Source: Oegoconia quadripuncta (taxonomy: Eukaryota > Arthropoda > Insecta > Lepidoptera > Autostichidae). Taken from it: DNA of 64,000 nucleotides. Shown here in pieces: positions 1 to 11,409 of this stretch. Made by a program: the position numbers and the translations under genes. Position 1 is the first letter of the stretch; every line of letters begins with the position of its first letter. The notes beneath the pieces are model-generated. The model did not search any database, was not told where the DNA came from, and was given only the letters and a program-made list of their open reading frames with translations. The stretch lies in assembly GCA_949316235.1 (NCBI GenBank), contig OX438750.1, positions 18,168,865 to 18,232,864 on the forward strand, read 5' to 3'.

Positions 1-17
1 TCAGTTTTGGAAAGTTT

Positions 18-190
18 ATGCAACGGGAAAGCGGTTGACATTATCGCACTTGCCATTAAGAGAAGATGAGGCTGAAGGTGGAAAAACTCACCGGGAAATC
101 CCAGCTTGCTGAAGGACTGGCTAACTTATCTCAAACAGCCGGAACACGCTATCAAGCTTGGTGCTTGGCAGCAGACTTATAGATAAGATC
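18..190 (-). repeat. SINE-B fragment, diverged, reverse orientation
   Basis: Reads on the minus strand like the 3' body of the tRNA-headed SINE found complete at 23121-23460 and 54011-54316. The shared landmarks are the GATAAGATAG-like segment, the 'GGTTGTCTGAGATAAG' type stretch and the 'CATCTTC.CTTA' segment. The copy is heavily diverged and lacks the tRNA head. It lies just outside the 3' end of the Helitron remnant. Confidence 0.55.
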
Positions 191-228
191 ACCCTATTTA
201 TATCACCAACCAAACCAAATATTAAATA

Positions 229-262
229 CTAGCAGCTGCCCGCGACTTCGTCCGCGTAGACT
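229..262 (-). mobile_element. Helitron 3' terminus (CTAG end plus hairpin)
   Basis: On the minus strand this stretch runs from a short GC-rich hairpin (CGCGGAC-GAA-GTCGCG, one bulged G) into CTAG, followed by T at 228. That is the canonical Helitron 3' end (hairpin, CTRR, insertion before T). The same terminus closes the short Helitron copies at 61599 and 62031. It sits downstream of the helicase-like frame at 458-1078 in the same orientation, so the two probably belong to one decayed element. Confidence 0.65.
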
Positions 263-457
263 ACATGAATCAACACTTTATTACTTTCCCACGGGAATAC
301 ATTGAGCAGAAAAATTACCATGTAGAGTTTATCTCAAACAGGAAAAGACCCTGGGCAGATAACAGGTATGTGGAACCATGTTGGTGTTTTGCCAGGTAAA
401 TGAATTAAGACAGGGATCCATTAAAAGACCTTTCTGAAAAATTCTGGTTTATATTTA

Positions 458-1078
458 TTAAAGTACTTCCTTATAAACAACATTCTTTGCCATGTTTGAA
501 GGTGGTAGCAATAGAACCAAACTTTGAGGTGAACTTACACGGGAGCATGCCACATAGAACTGACCGTGAGAGAAACAGTCCTGTCGTAGGTCTACTCCGG
601 CGAATTTGTGAGTTTGCCCCTGCGACTTATTTATTGTCATGGCAAAACAGACCTTTAGTGGAAACTGAAGCCTTTTGAATTCAAAGGGAAGATCATTTAG
701 TATTAATGGAATACGCGGTACAAACACTGTTTCTCCCTGAGCAAATCCTCCTCCTGTTAAAATAGTGGCCTCTACTACGTTCCGGTGCAAAGCCTTGACT
801 TGCAACCTAGTACCGTTACAAAGTTTGGGTGGCTTTAAATTTCTCAATAACATAACAGGTGCACCCACACGTAGTAAAAGTCTGTGATATGGCATACCCG
901 GTGGGTTCAAAGAGTTCAAAAATTCTACAGGATAATTAACGGCATCGTCGGTGTTTACCACGGTATCTATTGAGCTATGAATAATCTGTTGTCCTTCAAA
1001 AGAGTTCAATAATATGTCATTGATGACCGCTGCTTGGTCGTTCTTTGGGGTCAGTATAGAGCTCTTTCGCATAACCAC
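458..1078 (-). pseudogene. Helitron Rep/helicase, C-terminal Pif1-like fragment
   Basis: An open frame of about 206 codons matches the C-terminal third of the Pif1/RecD-like helicase domain of Helitron transposases. Recognisable segments are 'NDILLNSFEGQ' with its acidic follow-up, 'GMPYHRLLLRVGAPVMLLRN', 'LCNGTRL', 'TINKSQGQT' (helicase motif V region), and the closing 'GVDLRQDCFSHGQFYVACSR' (motif VI, with the R finger region). Known family members unwind DNA during rolling-circle transposition. The Rep nuclease and the Walker A and B motifs are missing: the frame is cut at 1078 by the 14-bp repeat array. A Helitron-type CTAG end lies about 200 bp downstream. It is a 5'-truncated remnant and should be inactive. 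Confidence 0.85.
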
Positions 1079-1107
1079 TCTATTGATTTTTCCTTAATGA
1101 GAGTAAT

Positions 1108-1372
1108 GAGACTTTGAGTCTTCGACTTTTAGCCTTCGACTTTGAGCCTTCGACATTCAGCCTTCGACTTTGAGCCTTCGACTTTGAGCCTTCGATTTGA
1201 GCCTTCGTCTTTGAGCCTTCGACTTTGAGCCTTCGACTTTGAGCCTTCGACTTTGAGCCTTCGAATTTGAGCCTTCGACTTTGAATTTCGAATTTGAATC
1301 TTCGACATTGACTCTTCGACTTTGACTCTTCGACTTCGACACCAATTTGAATTTGTGATTTCAACCCCTACC
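1108..1372. repeat. 14-bp tandem array (unit CTTCGACTTTGAGC)
   Basis: Tandem copies of a 14-bp unit, roughly GAGCCTTCGACTTT, with point variants, running about 19 units. Because 14 is not divisible by 3, three units give a 14-codon period, and stop-free frames appear on the minus strand (the SKSKAQSRRLKVEG type). These frames are artefacts of the repeat and not genes. The edges grade into diverged units (TTGAATTTCGAATTTG). Confidence 0.9.
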
Positions 1373-1384
1373 ACTATCGCAACC

Positions 1385-1832
1385 CGTAAGGGGTTAACTT
1401 CAAAATAAATGTCATTTTCGTAATCAACGTCCCAAAAAACCTAAATAACGACACCAATATGGATTTTTTGGTATCATCCCCCGCCCCTATCTCAACCCTA
1501 GAGGGTTAACTTAAAATAAATGTCATTTTCATAATCAACATCCCATAAAACCTAAATAACGACACCAATATCGATTTTATGGTTTTAACCCCCATTTCAC
1601 AACCCAGGGGGTTGTTTTTCGAAAAATCTCAAAACACGTATTAGCTTATTTGTTTCTAGGAGTACTCTTGCGAAGTTTCGAGTCGAAAATAGTCGAAATG
1701 TCCAAGTTATACTGTTTCTTCATACAAACTTCCCACCCCTGTTGCACCCCCTTAAAGGGTGAATTTTGAAAAATCCTTTCTTAGTGCTCCCCTAGACCAC
1801 GTAAGGAACCTACGTGCCAAATTTGGAAACTC
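1385..1832. repeat. Duplicated block, copy 1 (~450 bp)
   Basis: This block starts near 'CCGTAAGGGGTTAACTTC' and ends near 'CCAAATTTGGAAACTCT'. It recurs almost entire at 2712-3169 and in part at 2440-2700. Inside are internally repeated modules of about 110 bp ('ACCAATAT', 'AACCCCC', 'AGGGGGTT' marks). I recognise no coding capacity. Similar blocks ending in GTCA runs are common in lepidopteran repeats. Confidence 0.8.
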
Positions 1833-1837
1833 TATTC

Positions 1838-2050
1838 ACCCCTTTGACTATGACTATGACTTTGACTAAAACTTTGACTATGACTTCGACTATGACATTG
1901 ACTACGACTTTGACTTTGACTATGACTTTGACATTGACTATGACTTTGACTTCGACTATGACTTTGACTATGACTTTGCCTATGACTATGACTTTGACTA
2001 TGACTTTGACTATGATTTTGACTATGACTTTGACATGACTTTGGCTATGA
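1838..2050. repeat. Hexamer/dodecamer array (TGACTA/TGACTT)n
   Basis: About 210 bp of alternating TATGAC and TTTGAC hexamers. The apparent 74-codon threonine/leucine/methionine frame over it is a simple-repeat artefact. It separates the first duplicated block from the second 14-bp array. Confidence 0.9.
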
Positions 2051-2057
2051 ATTTTAC

Positions 2058-2412
2058 TTTTTGATTTTGAGTCTTCGATTTTGAGTCTTCGACTCTGAGC
2101 CTTCGACTTTGAGCCTTCGTCTTTGAGCCTTCGATTTTGAGCCTTCGACTTTGAGCCTTCGACTTTGAGCTTTCGACTTTGAGTCTTCGACTTTGAGTCT
2201 TCGACTTTTAGCCTTCAACTTTGAGCCTTCGACTTTCAGCCTTCGACTTTGAGCCTTCGAATTTGAGCGTTCGTCTTTAAGCCTTTGACTTTGAGCCTTC
2301 GACTTTGAGCCTTCGAATTGGAGCCTTCGGCTTTGAGCCTTCGACTTTGAATTTCGAATTTGAATCTTCGACATTGACTCTTCGACTTTGACACTTCGAC
2401 ACCAATTTGAAT
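2058..2412. repeat. 14-bp tandem array, second block
   Basis: Same 14-bp unit as at 1108-1372, about 25 copies, including the same diverged right edge. The whole edge plus following sequence is shared with the first array, so this is a segmental duplication and not two independent expansions. Confidence 0.9.
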
Positions 2413-3169
2413 TTGTGATTTCAACCCCTACCTCTATCGCAACCCGTAAGGGGTTAGCTTCAAAATAAATGTCATTTTCGTAATCAACGTCCCAAAAAAC
2501 CTAAATAACGACACCAATATAGACTTTTTTGGTATCATCCCCCACCCCTATCTCACCCCTAGAGGGTTGGCTTAAAATAAATGTCATTTTCATAATCAAC
2601 ATCCCAAAAAACCTAAATAACGACACCAATATCGGTTTTATGGTTTCAACCCCCATTTCACACCCCAGGGGGCTGTTTTTCGAAAAATCTCAACTCACCC
2701 TTATCTCATTCTCTAACCCCAAGGGGTTAGCTTCAAAACAAATGGCATTTTCGTAATCAACGTCCCAAAAAACCTAAATAATGACACCAATATTGACTTT
2801 TTTGGTATCAACCCCCACCCCTATCTCAACCCTAGAGGGTTAACTTAAAATAAATGTCATATTCATAATCAACATCCCATAAAATCTAAATAACGATACC
2901 AATATCGATTTTATGGTTTTAACCCCCATTTCACAATCCAGGGGGTTGTTTTTCTAAAAATCTCAAAACACGTATTAGCTTATTTGTTCCTAGGAGTACT
3001 CTTGCGAAGTTTCGGGTCGAAAATAGTCGAAATGTCCAAGTTATACGGTTTCTTCATACAAACTTCCCACCCCTGTTTCACCCCCTTAAAGGGTGAATTT
3101 CGAAAAATCCTTTCTTAGTGCTCCCCTAGACCTCGTAAGGAACCTACCTGCCAAATTTGGAAACTCTAG
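2413..3169. repeat. Duplicated block, copies 2 (partial) and 3 (complete)
   Basis: Bases 2413-2700 repeat the left part of the block at 1375-1660. Bases 2712-3169 repeat nearly all of 1385-1832, including the end 'CCAAATTTGGAAACTCT'. Copy 3 runs into a different right flank (GGTTTGGCCTGTGCG) and a GTCA run. Differences between copies are scattered point changes. Confidence 0.8.
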
Positions 3170-3199
3170 ACCCAGCGGTTTGGCCTGTGCGTTGATATG

Positions 3200-3236
3200 T
3201 CAGTCAGTCAGTCAGTCAGTCAGTCAGTCAGTCAGT
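3200..3236. repeat. (GTCA)n microsatellite
   Basis: About nine perfect tandem CAGT/GTCA units at the right end of the duplicated-block region. Confidence 0.95.
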
Positions 3237-3499
3237 TTCTTCCTTTATATATTTAGATATACCCCGCTGGGAATCGCAGCCGGGACCTTTGTTTTGTACA
3301 TTTTATGTTTTTATCCGACTGGCCCAGAAAGGAGGGTATAAAGTTGTGTGTAGTAATTATGTATGTAGATTTCTAGTAGTTCAAGGTGTTGATGATTCGT
3401 CTTGATTCCCATAGTGTCATAGAATAGGTTTTTGGTAAAAAATCCAATATGGCGCCCCCAAATTACAAATATGTTGTCGAGTTTTTTGGTTTTTAAATA

Positions 3500-3743
3500 C
3501 TTAAATAAATAATAAATAAATAAATATTTCGGACACTTACACAAACCATCTAGGCCCAAACTAAGCAAAGCTTGTGCTATGGATACTAGATAACGGATAA
3601 ACATACATAAATATTTATATAAACATCCAAGACTCGCGAACAAGTTCGTATTCATCATACAAACATTTACTCCTCGCAGGATTCGAACCCGCAACCGTTG
3701 GTTTCGCTGTTAGGGTGACTATCCACTACACCAATCGGTCGTC
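3500..3743 (-). repeat. tRNA-derived SINE (type A), near complete
   Basis: On the minus strand: a tRNA-like head with A box TGGTGTAGTGG and B box GGTTCGAATCC, a body containing the 'ATGAATACGAAC' and 'GGGCCTAGATGG' landmarks, then a TTTA-rich tail. Other copies are at 8109, 24570, 46211, 51033 and 61035. The A and B boxes are internal RNA polymerase III promoter elements. Mobilisation would depend on a LINE. Confidence 0.85.
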
Positions 3744-3899
3744 ACGTCAATAGTTGTTTATATTGAGCCACGGATCAACTTTTTTTTTCAATCCGCATTG
3801 GGTACTCGTAAAGGAGTAATTATGACCCGCTGTGGCGAGAGAAGATCTGTGCCAGACAGAAAACAACCGGAAATTTATGTCGTAAAATTATCAATATTT

Positions 3900-4780
3900 T
3901 AGATGAAGTACCATAATTTAAATATATAATAAGTAAAACTTAGCAACCACACGTAGATAATAAAATAATAATAAAATAATAATAGAAAAAAAAAAAAATG
4001 AGAAATACTTCCGTGCACGGGAGCTGACAGCAGACATCTATTCTTTAAAGATGGCACGTTTCGATATCGGCATTCGTATCGGTTCCATCGGATAAAAAGT
4101 GCTATTATGCGACGGTCATTAATTAAATGGTCGAAACTGACAACATATTTGACGACAAAGTTGAGAGATATATACGCACATAGATAGTACATAGTGATAG
4201 TTATTAGATGATATATTTGCAGTTTTATATTATCCTAATACTTGTTTTATCTATTTTCATCCTTTCAATATAAAAATGTATGCAATAAGAATGTGAATAA
4301 TAATAAATGAATAAAAATAATAATTCATTAGTCAGGTTTACATGTCATATTTAGATAGGCAGATGGATTTACAAGAGGCTAAGTCATCAAATTCATATTG
4401 ATAACGCATCCAACGCCCGGCTGCATGGCGGGTTGCGACATTCATTCTCTATTTTTAGCTCTTAGGAGCACTACTGTTTAATTATTTTGTGTACTTAATT
4501 CACTATAAATTAGGTTCCTATGAATTCTTAAAAATCTTTTCTCTACCTAGTATATCCTGTGAAACCATAATTCGCCATTTCAATCTCAAGATCGATTAAT
4601 ACGGTTCTAAGTATCTGCCCACTTATTGTCAGATGATTGATGTTTCTTAAAACCTCATTGTGGTGAGAGAAGAAATAAATTGTTTTTATTATTTATTTCA
4701 TTATTTTTTTACATACTTCTCGTCTCTCTCTATTTCGTTTTCTAAATTGAAACCGCCGAAAAACACCAAACAACTGTGTT
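3900..4780. other. AT-rich stretch with no recognised feature
   Basis: A mostly AT-rich, single-copy-looking sequence with A/T runs. Open frames are short and carry no recognisable motif. I see no gene, RNA or repeat boundary here. Confidence 0.5.
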
Positions 4781-5130
4781 ATTAGCTAAATATCTTCGAA
4801 ACGGCTTAACAGATATCCATTAAACCATTCCCATAGTTTGGTTTTAACCCACGATGCAAAAAGAGGGGTGTTATAAGTTTCACCGCTATGTGTATATGTA
4901 AGTGTCTGTGGCACCGTAGCTTTGAAATGTGGTTCTTGGACATATTTTATCGAAATCGGTTCAGCCGTATTGTTTAAATCGCTTGTTTTCTCGGGCTTTT
5001 CAAATTTTCTATTTATTTATTAATGTGAAAAACCGCACTTAAATCGGACCACGCATTACAGCCATACATCCGGCTGAATTCACACAAATACAAACACAAA
5101 ACACGCGTCGCTTCTCGTCGGGGGTTAAAA
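4781..5130 (+). repeat. Dispersed repeat family, 'ATCTTCGAAACGGCTTA' type
   Basis: It begins near 'GCTAAATATCTTCGAAACGG', continues through an AAATCGG-containing part, and ends at 'CGTCGGGGGTTAAAAA'. Related segments lie at 31733-31830, 31878-32057, 59965-60170 and (reverse) 62223-62262. It is a non-coding interspersed repeat whose class I cannot assign. Confidence 0.6.
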
Positions 5131-8108
5131 ACTGAGACATTATTTTTATACTTATTCATTCAGCAGCAATAGGATTAATTTGGACCATTTATAAACGGAC
5201 GCATCAAACAGTAACAGCGAATGGAAAATCCTGCTACTAATTAATTTTTGATTTTGATTTAAATCAAAAACAGTTTTATAATATAGTCTACCTCTGAGCA
5301 ATAGACAACTAATATACATTGTCCGCATTTACGTTTAACTCTTTCATTGATCCAATAAAAATCATCACCAATATTGTCAAGTGTTATAAATAAATTAATA
5401 ATGAGCGCCGGCCGCCGACGCGTCGCCGCCAACGCCAGACTGGCATTTATAACCTACCTACTCACTCACCGATCCAATACGACGTCATTTTTCCCCGTCA
5501 TCGCTAATTTGCCATTGTTTTGCCCGCTGACGCCACCTTTTTTGCTAAAAACCATAAAATAGATAAGGTTTTTGTTATTTGGGCGCCCTTAATTGATTAT
5601 AAACGTTAGAGGTGATGTTAGAAGGTAACGAAGTGAGGAAATGGTGGTGTAATTAATCATTAGCACATTGTCATGAAGCCGTTTGTCATTTGATTTTGGA
5701 ACAGACGAAGGAATTATTAATAGTGTAGAAAAGTTGAGATTAAATGATCTCTGTGAATGATTTTAGAACGAGACTGCTACGAAAATGGCAGGATTTCTCG
5801 AGTTGGAGTGTTATGGGTAATTAGGTACTGAAGTCTTTATGTCTGCTATAAGGCCTTATTGCACACTTTGCACGAATTACTTAGATGTTTTATATTGAGA
5901 GGTTCACCATTAGTTAAAACAATTTACTGATTTAATCAGTGTTTTGTTTTACACGTAGCGCATTTGTATTCTTTATGGTAAAACACAACAACAAAGTTAC
6001 TTTCTAATACCTAATTTTACTATGTAATAGCTGATATTGTGTGATGATGAAGCTATGTCTCCATCTATCGTATGCTTCAAGCACATTTTAGTTGCTTAAA
6101 ATTCTATTTAAATTTTGTAAATTGAACCGGCAGACTTGATCGAACGCCCTCACCGTAGCTGCATAGAGCGCCGGAATCTCCCCCGAGCCTATTCTGTAAC
6201 AGTGTAGCAATATGTTAGGCATCTCGGCATCGTAGGCATCAAGGCGACCGTGCCGCCTGGCTTGCATAAAGCACAGTGCAATAAAGAGAATGGATGCCGC
6301 CCATCCGCTGCCGACCGGCCGCCGGCTGGATTACCCGAATCGCCACTATTTATCGCCTCAGCCTTGCGCCCAGGTGCCATCAATCTATTTAATGATCGGG
6401 TCAGCACATGCTCTTGGTCTTTTTGTCGAGCGTCCGGCCCAAAACGAAGCAAAGGCACGAGATGGACGTTTGATGAGGCGCTTTTGTGTCGATCGCTGGC
6501 GTTAAAAGGATTCCAGACTCACTATCAAGGTTTTAGCTGTTGGTTTGCTCTTTTTTCAGTGTGAGGGGCGTATGAAAATGACAGTGGCGACTGAAATTGT
6601 ATTAAGTACGCGACATCCCTTGCCCTTTGCTCGTAGTTACCTCTCTGATCGCGTAAAAATTGGATTATCACTACCAATATTTTGTCGCGTCGCCATGTTT
6701 ATAAGCAAAAATGTCTGAATAAGATAGGTATCGTTATGGGTACTCTAGCGTGGGTTAAATTATCGGATCGATTGCGTCTCGCGCCCACGACTCTCGAAAA
6801 GATATTTTTAACCAAATTCTTGAAAGTATTCAATAAAAGAACGCACCTGGCCAGATAAAATGTTGGTTGAAAAATCCATGCTATAAAACAAACTCGCATC
6901 AATTTGGAGATTATTTCTAAAGAGGATTTCTAAGCCACTCCTCGATCAGCTTATTTAAAGTGACGGTCAATAGAGATGGTCAAGGCACAATGGCTTGTGA
7001 CCGTCGCCAGGTCATACATCTGCCAGGTTCGTGCGTGGGGCAATGGATGTGAGGATTTACCGGCCTTTACTCACGCTCCTCTCTGAACTCAGCTTTAATG
7101 CCCTTTTTGTTTATCGAGTTCAAAGGGCATTTGTAATGGACATACAAGATACTTTTGGGCGATCGTCTCATTGCCGGCAGCTAGCGAATGTACTATTGCT
7201 ACTACATTATGTTAGCAGGTAAAGTAGTTGTTAGAGCTCTTACGGTATTAATTTTAAAAATCTTCGAAAATAAAAATAGTGATTTAAAAAATTTACGATT
7301 AAAGTAGGTATTGAGTTTGAGTAGAGTTATAAGGAAGCCAATCGCATAATATTTATGGCGGGGCAGACCGCTCCACTCGCCCGCGGACGCTGTAATAGTC
7401 CTATAGGCTTTACAGCAACTGTTCCTGCTCAAAAAAAAAAAAAAATTATGGAAAAAAAAAATTATGGAAAAAAATAAATAATTATATAGACTCCAAGGAA
7501 ATGTTTTTTAAATGAGTATTTTTTATAGTTACTGTGCCTTCACTGGAAAAACGGGACATTAAGCGTCCCGCATGCACCCTGAGTGGGACGTGTCTTCAGG
7601 GTGCCAGAAACAACTCTATATAAGATAAACATAAGTATGTGTACGTAAACGCATGTAAATCGACACCGTTAGTGGCTTCATTTCTATAGTAAATCATGTT
7701 TCGTGGTCTGTGCTTTGACAAATTGCGTACCTATAGCACTCAAAAGTATGTGACCCAATATTTCCAACCAATTTTACTATGCTTTACAATAATTTAATTG
7801 ACCACTGACCAGTAAGTTTCCGTAGGTGCATGAATGTGCAAATATTTGGTGAAGTGGTCAGAAATGTCCGAACCGTGCGGCGGGGTCGTGTCTGCCTGTC
7901 TGAATGAGCCCGCTTGTCACTTTACTTCACCTGAGCGAAGCCCTCGCCCCCAGTTAGATCGCGTGTCCATAGGTTTGGAACGTTCTAGATTTAATTATTT
8001 ATCGTTGAATAGGTCACGTTGATGTTCACATCATTGATTGTGTAATTTATTTATTGTATAGTTTGGCATCGTTTAATTTCTTTATTACAGATTACTTAAT
8101 GATTATTA
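5131..8108. other. Gene-free region with GC-rich islands
   Basis: No supported gene. GC-richer, non-repetitive islands stand out at about 5395-5530, 6120-6570, 6950-7200 and 7840-8000 against an AT-rich background. Frames over them (for example 6250-6564) have no family motif. They may be cis-regulatory DNA (inference). At 7552-7612 short inverted segments (GGGACATTAAGCGTCCC; CACCCTGA..TCAGGGTG) could form small hairpins. Confidence 0.45.
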
Positions 8109-8343
8109 TTTTTTTATTTTTTATATTTCGGACACTTACATCAATCATCTAGTCCCAAACTAAGCAAAGCTTGTGCTATGGATATTAGATAACGGATAAA
8201 CATACATAAATATTTATATAAACATCCAAGACTCGGGAATAAATGTTCGTATTCATCATACAAACATTTACCCGTCGCAGGATTCGAACCCGCAACCGTT
8301 GGTTTCGCTGATAGGGTGACTATCCACTACACCAATCGATCGT
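8109..8343 (-). repeat. tRNA-derived SINE (type A)
   Basis: Second near-complete type A copy on the minus strand, with the tRNA-like head ending at about 8343 and the T/A-rich tail at 8109. It is highly similar to 3500-3743, including the head and the 'AAGCTTTGCTTAGTTTGGGA' part of the body. Confidence 0.85.
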
Positions 8344-8509
8344 GGATTATGAAATTGACTTTCTACCGAAACATTTTAAAAGAATTGTCATATGAAATTA
8401 CAATCTATAAACTGCATAAATTTGATTTACATAATATAATGAAATTCTGCTGTTAATACTGTATTATTGAAAAATAAAATATATATAAAGTAAGAAGCGG
8501 CCGTTGCGG

Positions 8510-8650
8510 CAATGGAAACCCGCTACAAGACGAGTGCGGTGGGCGGGCGCGTAGTTCCGGTCAAGTCGCGGGCGGGCCCGGCTTCCGGCCGGCCAATTTG
8601 GCCACATTCAGCCCAACGGCCAAGATGTTACCTTCTCCCCGCTACCCCCT
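8510..8650. other. GC-rich island, non-coding
   Basis: A compact island with GCGGGC and GGCCGGCC-type runs in AT-rich surroundings. The 74-codon frame over it (8512-8736) resembles no protein I know. It could be a regulatory or CpG-rich element. Confidence 0.3.
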
Positions 8651-8935
8651 TACTCACACCTACGTTACCCCAATTGCCATACTCGTATAATGCGAGTATA
8701 GAAGATTTTAGAAGTGCATTTTACTTTATTAAGTAGGTACTTAGTTAATTTTTCTAGTCCTAGTACGAGCGCTATTGAATAATGGAAAGCATATTTAATT
8801 ACTGTGAGTAGAATACCTACTTGAAGTACTAAATGTTCAAAAATCTAAATCATATTGGCTAAGCATTAAAAAGAAAGATAGAGCGCTAATGTGATATATA
8901 AGAATAATGAACGGCTTCCTTTTGATACTTATGCT

Positions 8936-9275
8936 GCTTAAATGCGTGTAAAAATTGGAATAAGGAATGCATATGTAACAGGGAGTTTAAAAGTGGTACC
9001 CGTGACAGAAAAGTTGAAAGGGAATCGTTTAGCTTGGTATGGACATGTTATGAGGAGGGATGAAACGCATGTTACTATAAGAGAGTGATGAATATGGATG
9101 TCGATGGTTGGAAAGTAAGAGGAATACCACGGAAAAGATGGATGGATTGTGTGAAGGGTGATATGAACGAAAAGGGCGTGAATGAGGTAACGCCTGATAG
9201 AGGAGATTGGAAGAAAAAAACGTACTGCGCCGACCTCATATATATTGTGACTAGGTCAAGAAGATGGTGACGAAA
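8936..9275 (+). pseudogene. RTE-type LINE, reverse-transcriptase C-terminal remnant
   Basis: The forward translation, with frame breaks, shows the typical end of RTE/BovB-like polyproteins: 'VTEKLKGNRLAWYGHVMRRD', then 'GIPRKRWMDCVKGDM', then a 'TPDRGDWKKKTYCADL' ending. In intact elements this follows the RT domain. Here the endonuclease and RT core are absent and a stop interrupts the junction near 9088. It is a dead 5'-truncated copy. Confidence 0.85.
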
Positions 9276-9279
9276 TGCG

Positions 9280-11290
9280 TGTAAAAATTACACCGTTTGC
9301 CACGATAAAAGTAATTTCAAAAGTGTGCATCGTCTTTCCTTTTTGAACCGACCTACAAAAAGGAGGAGTTTATAAATTCGAGTTTATTAATAAAATGCAT
9401 GTCTGTCTGCATGTCACAGCTGTTTTACTCGTAGGCTATTGTTGAAATAAAGCTTGTATGCCATATCGATGGGGTGCTAGAGTTATTTGTTGTCAAGTGT
9501 GACAAAATGGCTGCCAACGTCCTCCTTATGGGATTTATCGTGACGAATAAATATGACAAATATGACTCTCCCGAGTACGAATCTAAAGAAACTTTTGTCT
9601 AAAATGTCCGTAAAACTACCCATTACTTGGTTCTTAACTACTTAGCTTGAACTACAAAAAAAAAACAAACAATAATAGTTTATATGATGAAACCTGTAAT
9701 TTGCCTTATTTTTTTGCATTCGTACTTTGTAATATTTATACACATCTGTAACGCTGTTGGTTTCTTTAGTAAATAAATCGGTTGAGGCGTGTAGGCTGCA
9801 GGTACGTACGTACGCACGTACATACAGATACGTTGAATGCCTTGCTTGGGCAGTTGGGTAAAACGCGGTTTTATGGTACCTCCTCTGTCTACATGTAAGA
9901 TGGAGGTGATTTTTTTTTATATACAATATAGGTCTTTTTAAAATCTTGGATGTTTTGTTGAAAAATTTTACGATACAGGGACCCTTTTAAGAGATTCTAG
10001 TTTTTTATCGCTTTAACGCGCTTCCTCTCTACCAACTGTCAATATAATAAAAAATCTCCCTAGGACCATCCTGGATCTACTGGATGGGTCTACTGAAGAT
10101 TGAAGGATCGCTTCAGCAGTTTTAGGTGTGAAAGCTTAACAGACACTTTCGCATTTATAATATTAGTATGGCTGTTTAGTATGGATTTATAATGTTCATG
10201 CCGTGTGGTATCGGCACGTAAAAAGCATACAACCAACCCGTCTCTCCCCGTGGGTATCGTAAAAGATGACTATGGGACTTTCCACAAAACTGCTATAGAT
10301 TTGCATGGCGATAGGTTCACCCTCTGTCGTGTGTGCATATCTGTATATTTCGAAATGTGAATCGTGGATGTTGTTTCAAGCATAAAATTTTTAATGTTTA
10401 GAACACTTATAGACGTATTAATAGTAATAGACCGAACATAAAAATTGAACGGCGTAGTCCATTTCCATACAAAAGTATTAAATAAATAAATAAAATTTAT
10501 TGCAGAACTTGTCCCATATCAATTTACTTTAAAAAATGAAATTTAAAAATTACATTAGTCTTTGCCGAATGAGGATATGCCTAAAATGGGTTCTAATTCT
10601 TATCAGATTTATAATACTCTTAAAAAGTCTCATAGTTGACATAAGCTGCATGGAATACGCGTTACCTTTTGCAAAAGCATATTAATTTTTATTTATTCAT
10701 TTAGGTCAAGCAATTAGTAGCTCATACATTAATTAAATCAAAAATAGAATCTAAAAATATAAATTAAAGCTTGGTCTGCTACTATTTATAAGTCTGTGGA
10801 ACAACCAAACGGTCATGTTTGGGTTATTTTTGACTACCCTATTTGGGATAAAGTTCTTTAAATTATGTTATGTTTGTATGATAATTTTTATAATAAATAC
10901 AATCTGGACAGAGAGGCGTGGAGAGAAAGGAGGCCTTTGCCCAGCAGTATAATAATACTTTATTAGTTTAAGATCTTTACAGCTTTGTAGGCATTAAAGA
11001 ACTAGAATTTAGATCTCGCAGAGAACCGTCATTATATTTCAAGTTTCGCGTTTCCATGTCAACCGGTTAATCCGACATTAACGACTTGGCAGGGCTGATT
11101 ATAAAATGAGCTCAGACTAATCCTCGGTTCGCCGGTGTATGGACGCTGGACTTAGCCCTGTGCAATTATTGGGATCCTCTGCTAAACTGTGGGGTTCGAC
11201 CCTTAAGGTTCCTCCCGTGCGAATACCGGGAATGTATGGACGGAGCGGGCAACATGGTAGAAATTAGATCCTAATATGCATCTTCTTTTT
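9280..11290. other. Gene-free region with short repeat remnants
   Basis: No supported gene. It contains a GTAC/ACGT run at about 9800-9830, a Helitron-type 5' end on the minus strand near 10143-10168 ('TTTCGCATTTATAATATTAG'), an A/T-rich LINE-like tail at 10476-10510, and an RTE-type 3' tail at 10905-10955 ('GGAGGCCTTTGCCCAGCAGT'). Confidence 0.5.
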
Positions 11291-11296
11291 AATTAA

Positions 11297-11402
11297 TACA
11301 ATACAATACAAATACACTTTATTGCACAAAAGGAGAACATAGATTTTACAAAGCACAATACTGAAAAGAGTACAATTAGGCGGCCTTATCACTTAGAGAG
11401 AG
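11297..11402 (-). mobile_element. LINE 3' end, reverse orientation
   Basis: On the minus strand this reads as a LINE 3' UTR: 'AGTGATAAGGCCGCC', 'TTGTGCAATAAAGTG', then a short TATTG-type tail. The same 3' end occurs at 18535-18656 and 47235-47316 (plus strand) and 18352-18490 (minus strand). It abuts the 5' edge of the LINE at 11410. Confidence 0.75.
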
Positions 11403-11409
11403 AAGATAA

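Noticed and set aside
1080..1374. Overlapping lysine/serine/arginine-rich frames on the minus strand
   Set aside because: All three frames are produced by the 14-bp tandem repeat; none has non-repeat coding content.
1814..2038. Threonine/leucine/methionine frame on the plus strand
   Set aside because: Direct translation of the TGAC hexamer array.
1108..2412. CRISPR-like array
   Set aside because: The repeats are contiguous short satellite units without unique spacers, in a eukaryotic genome.
6189..6564. Overlapping ~70-104 codon frames on both strands
   Set aside because: Open frames on both strands over a GC-rich island with no motif; expected where stop codons are rarer.
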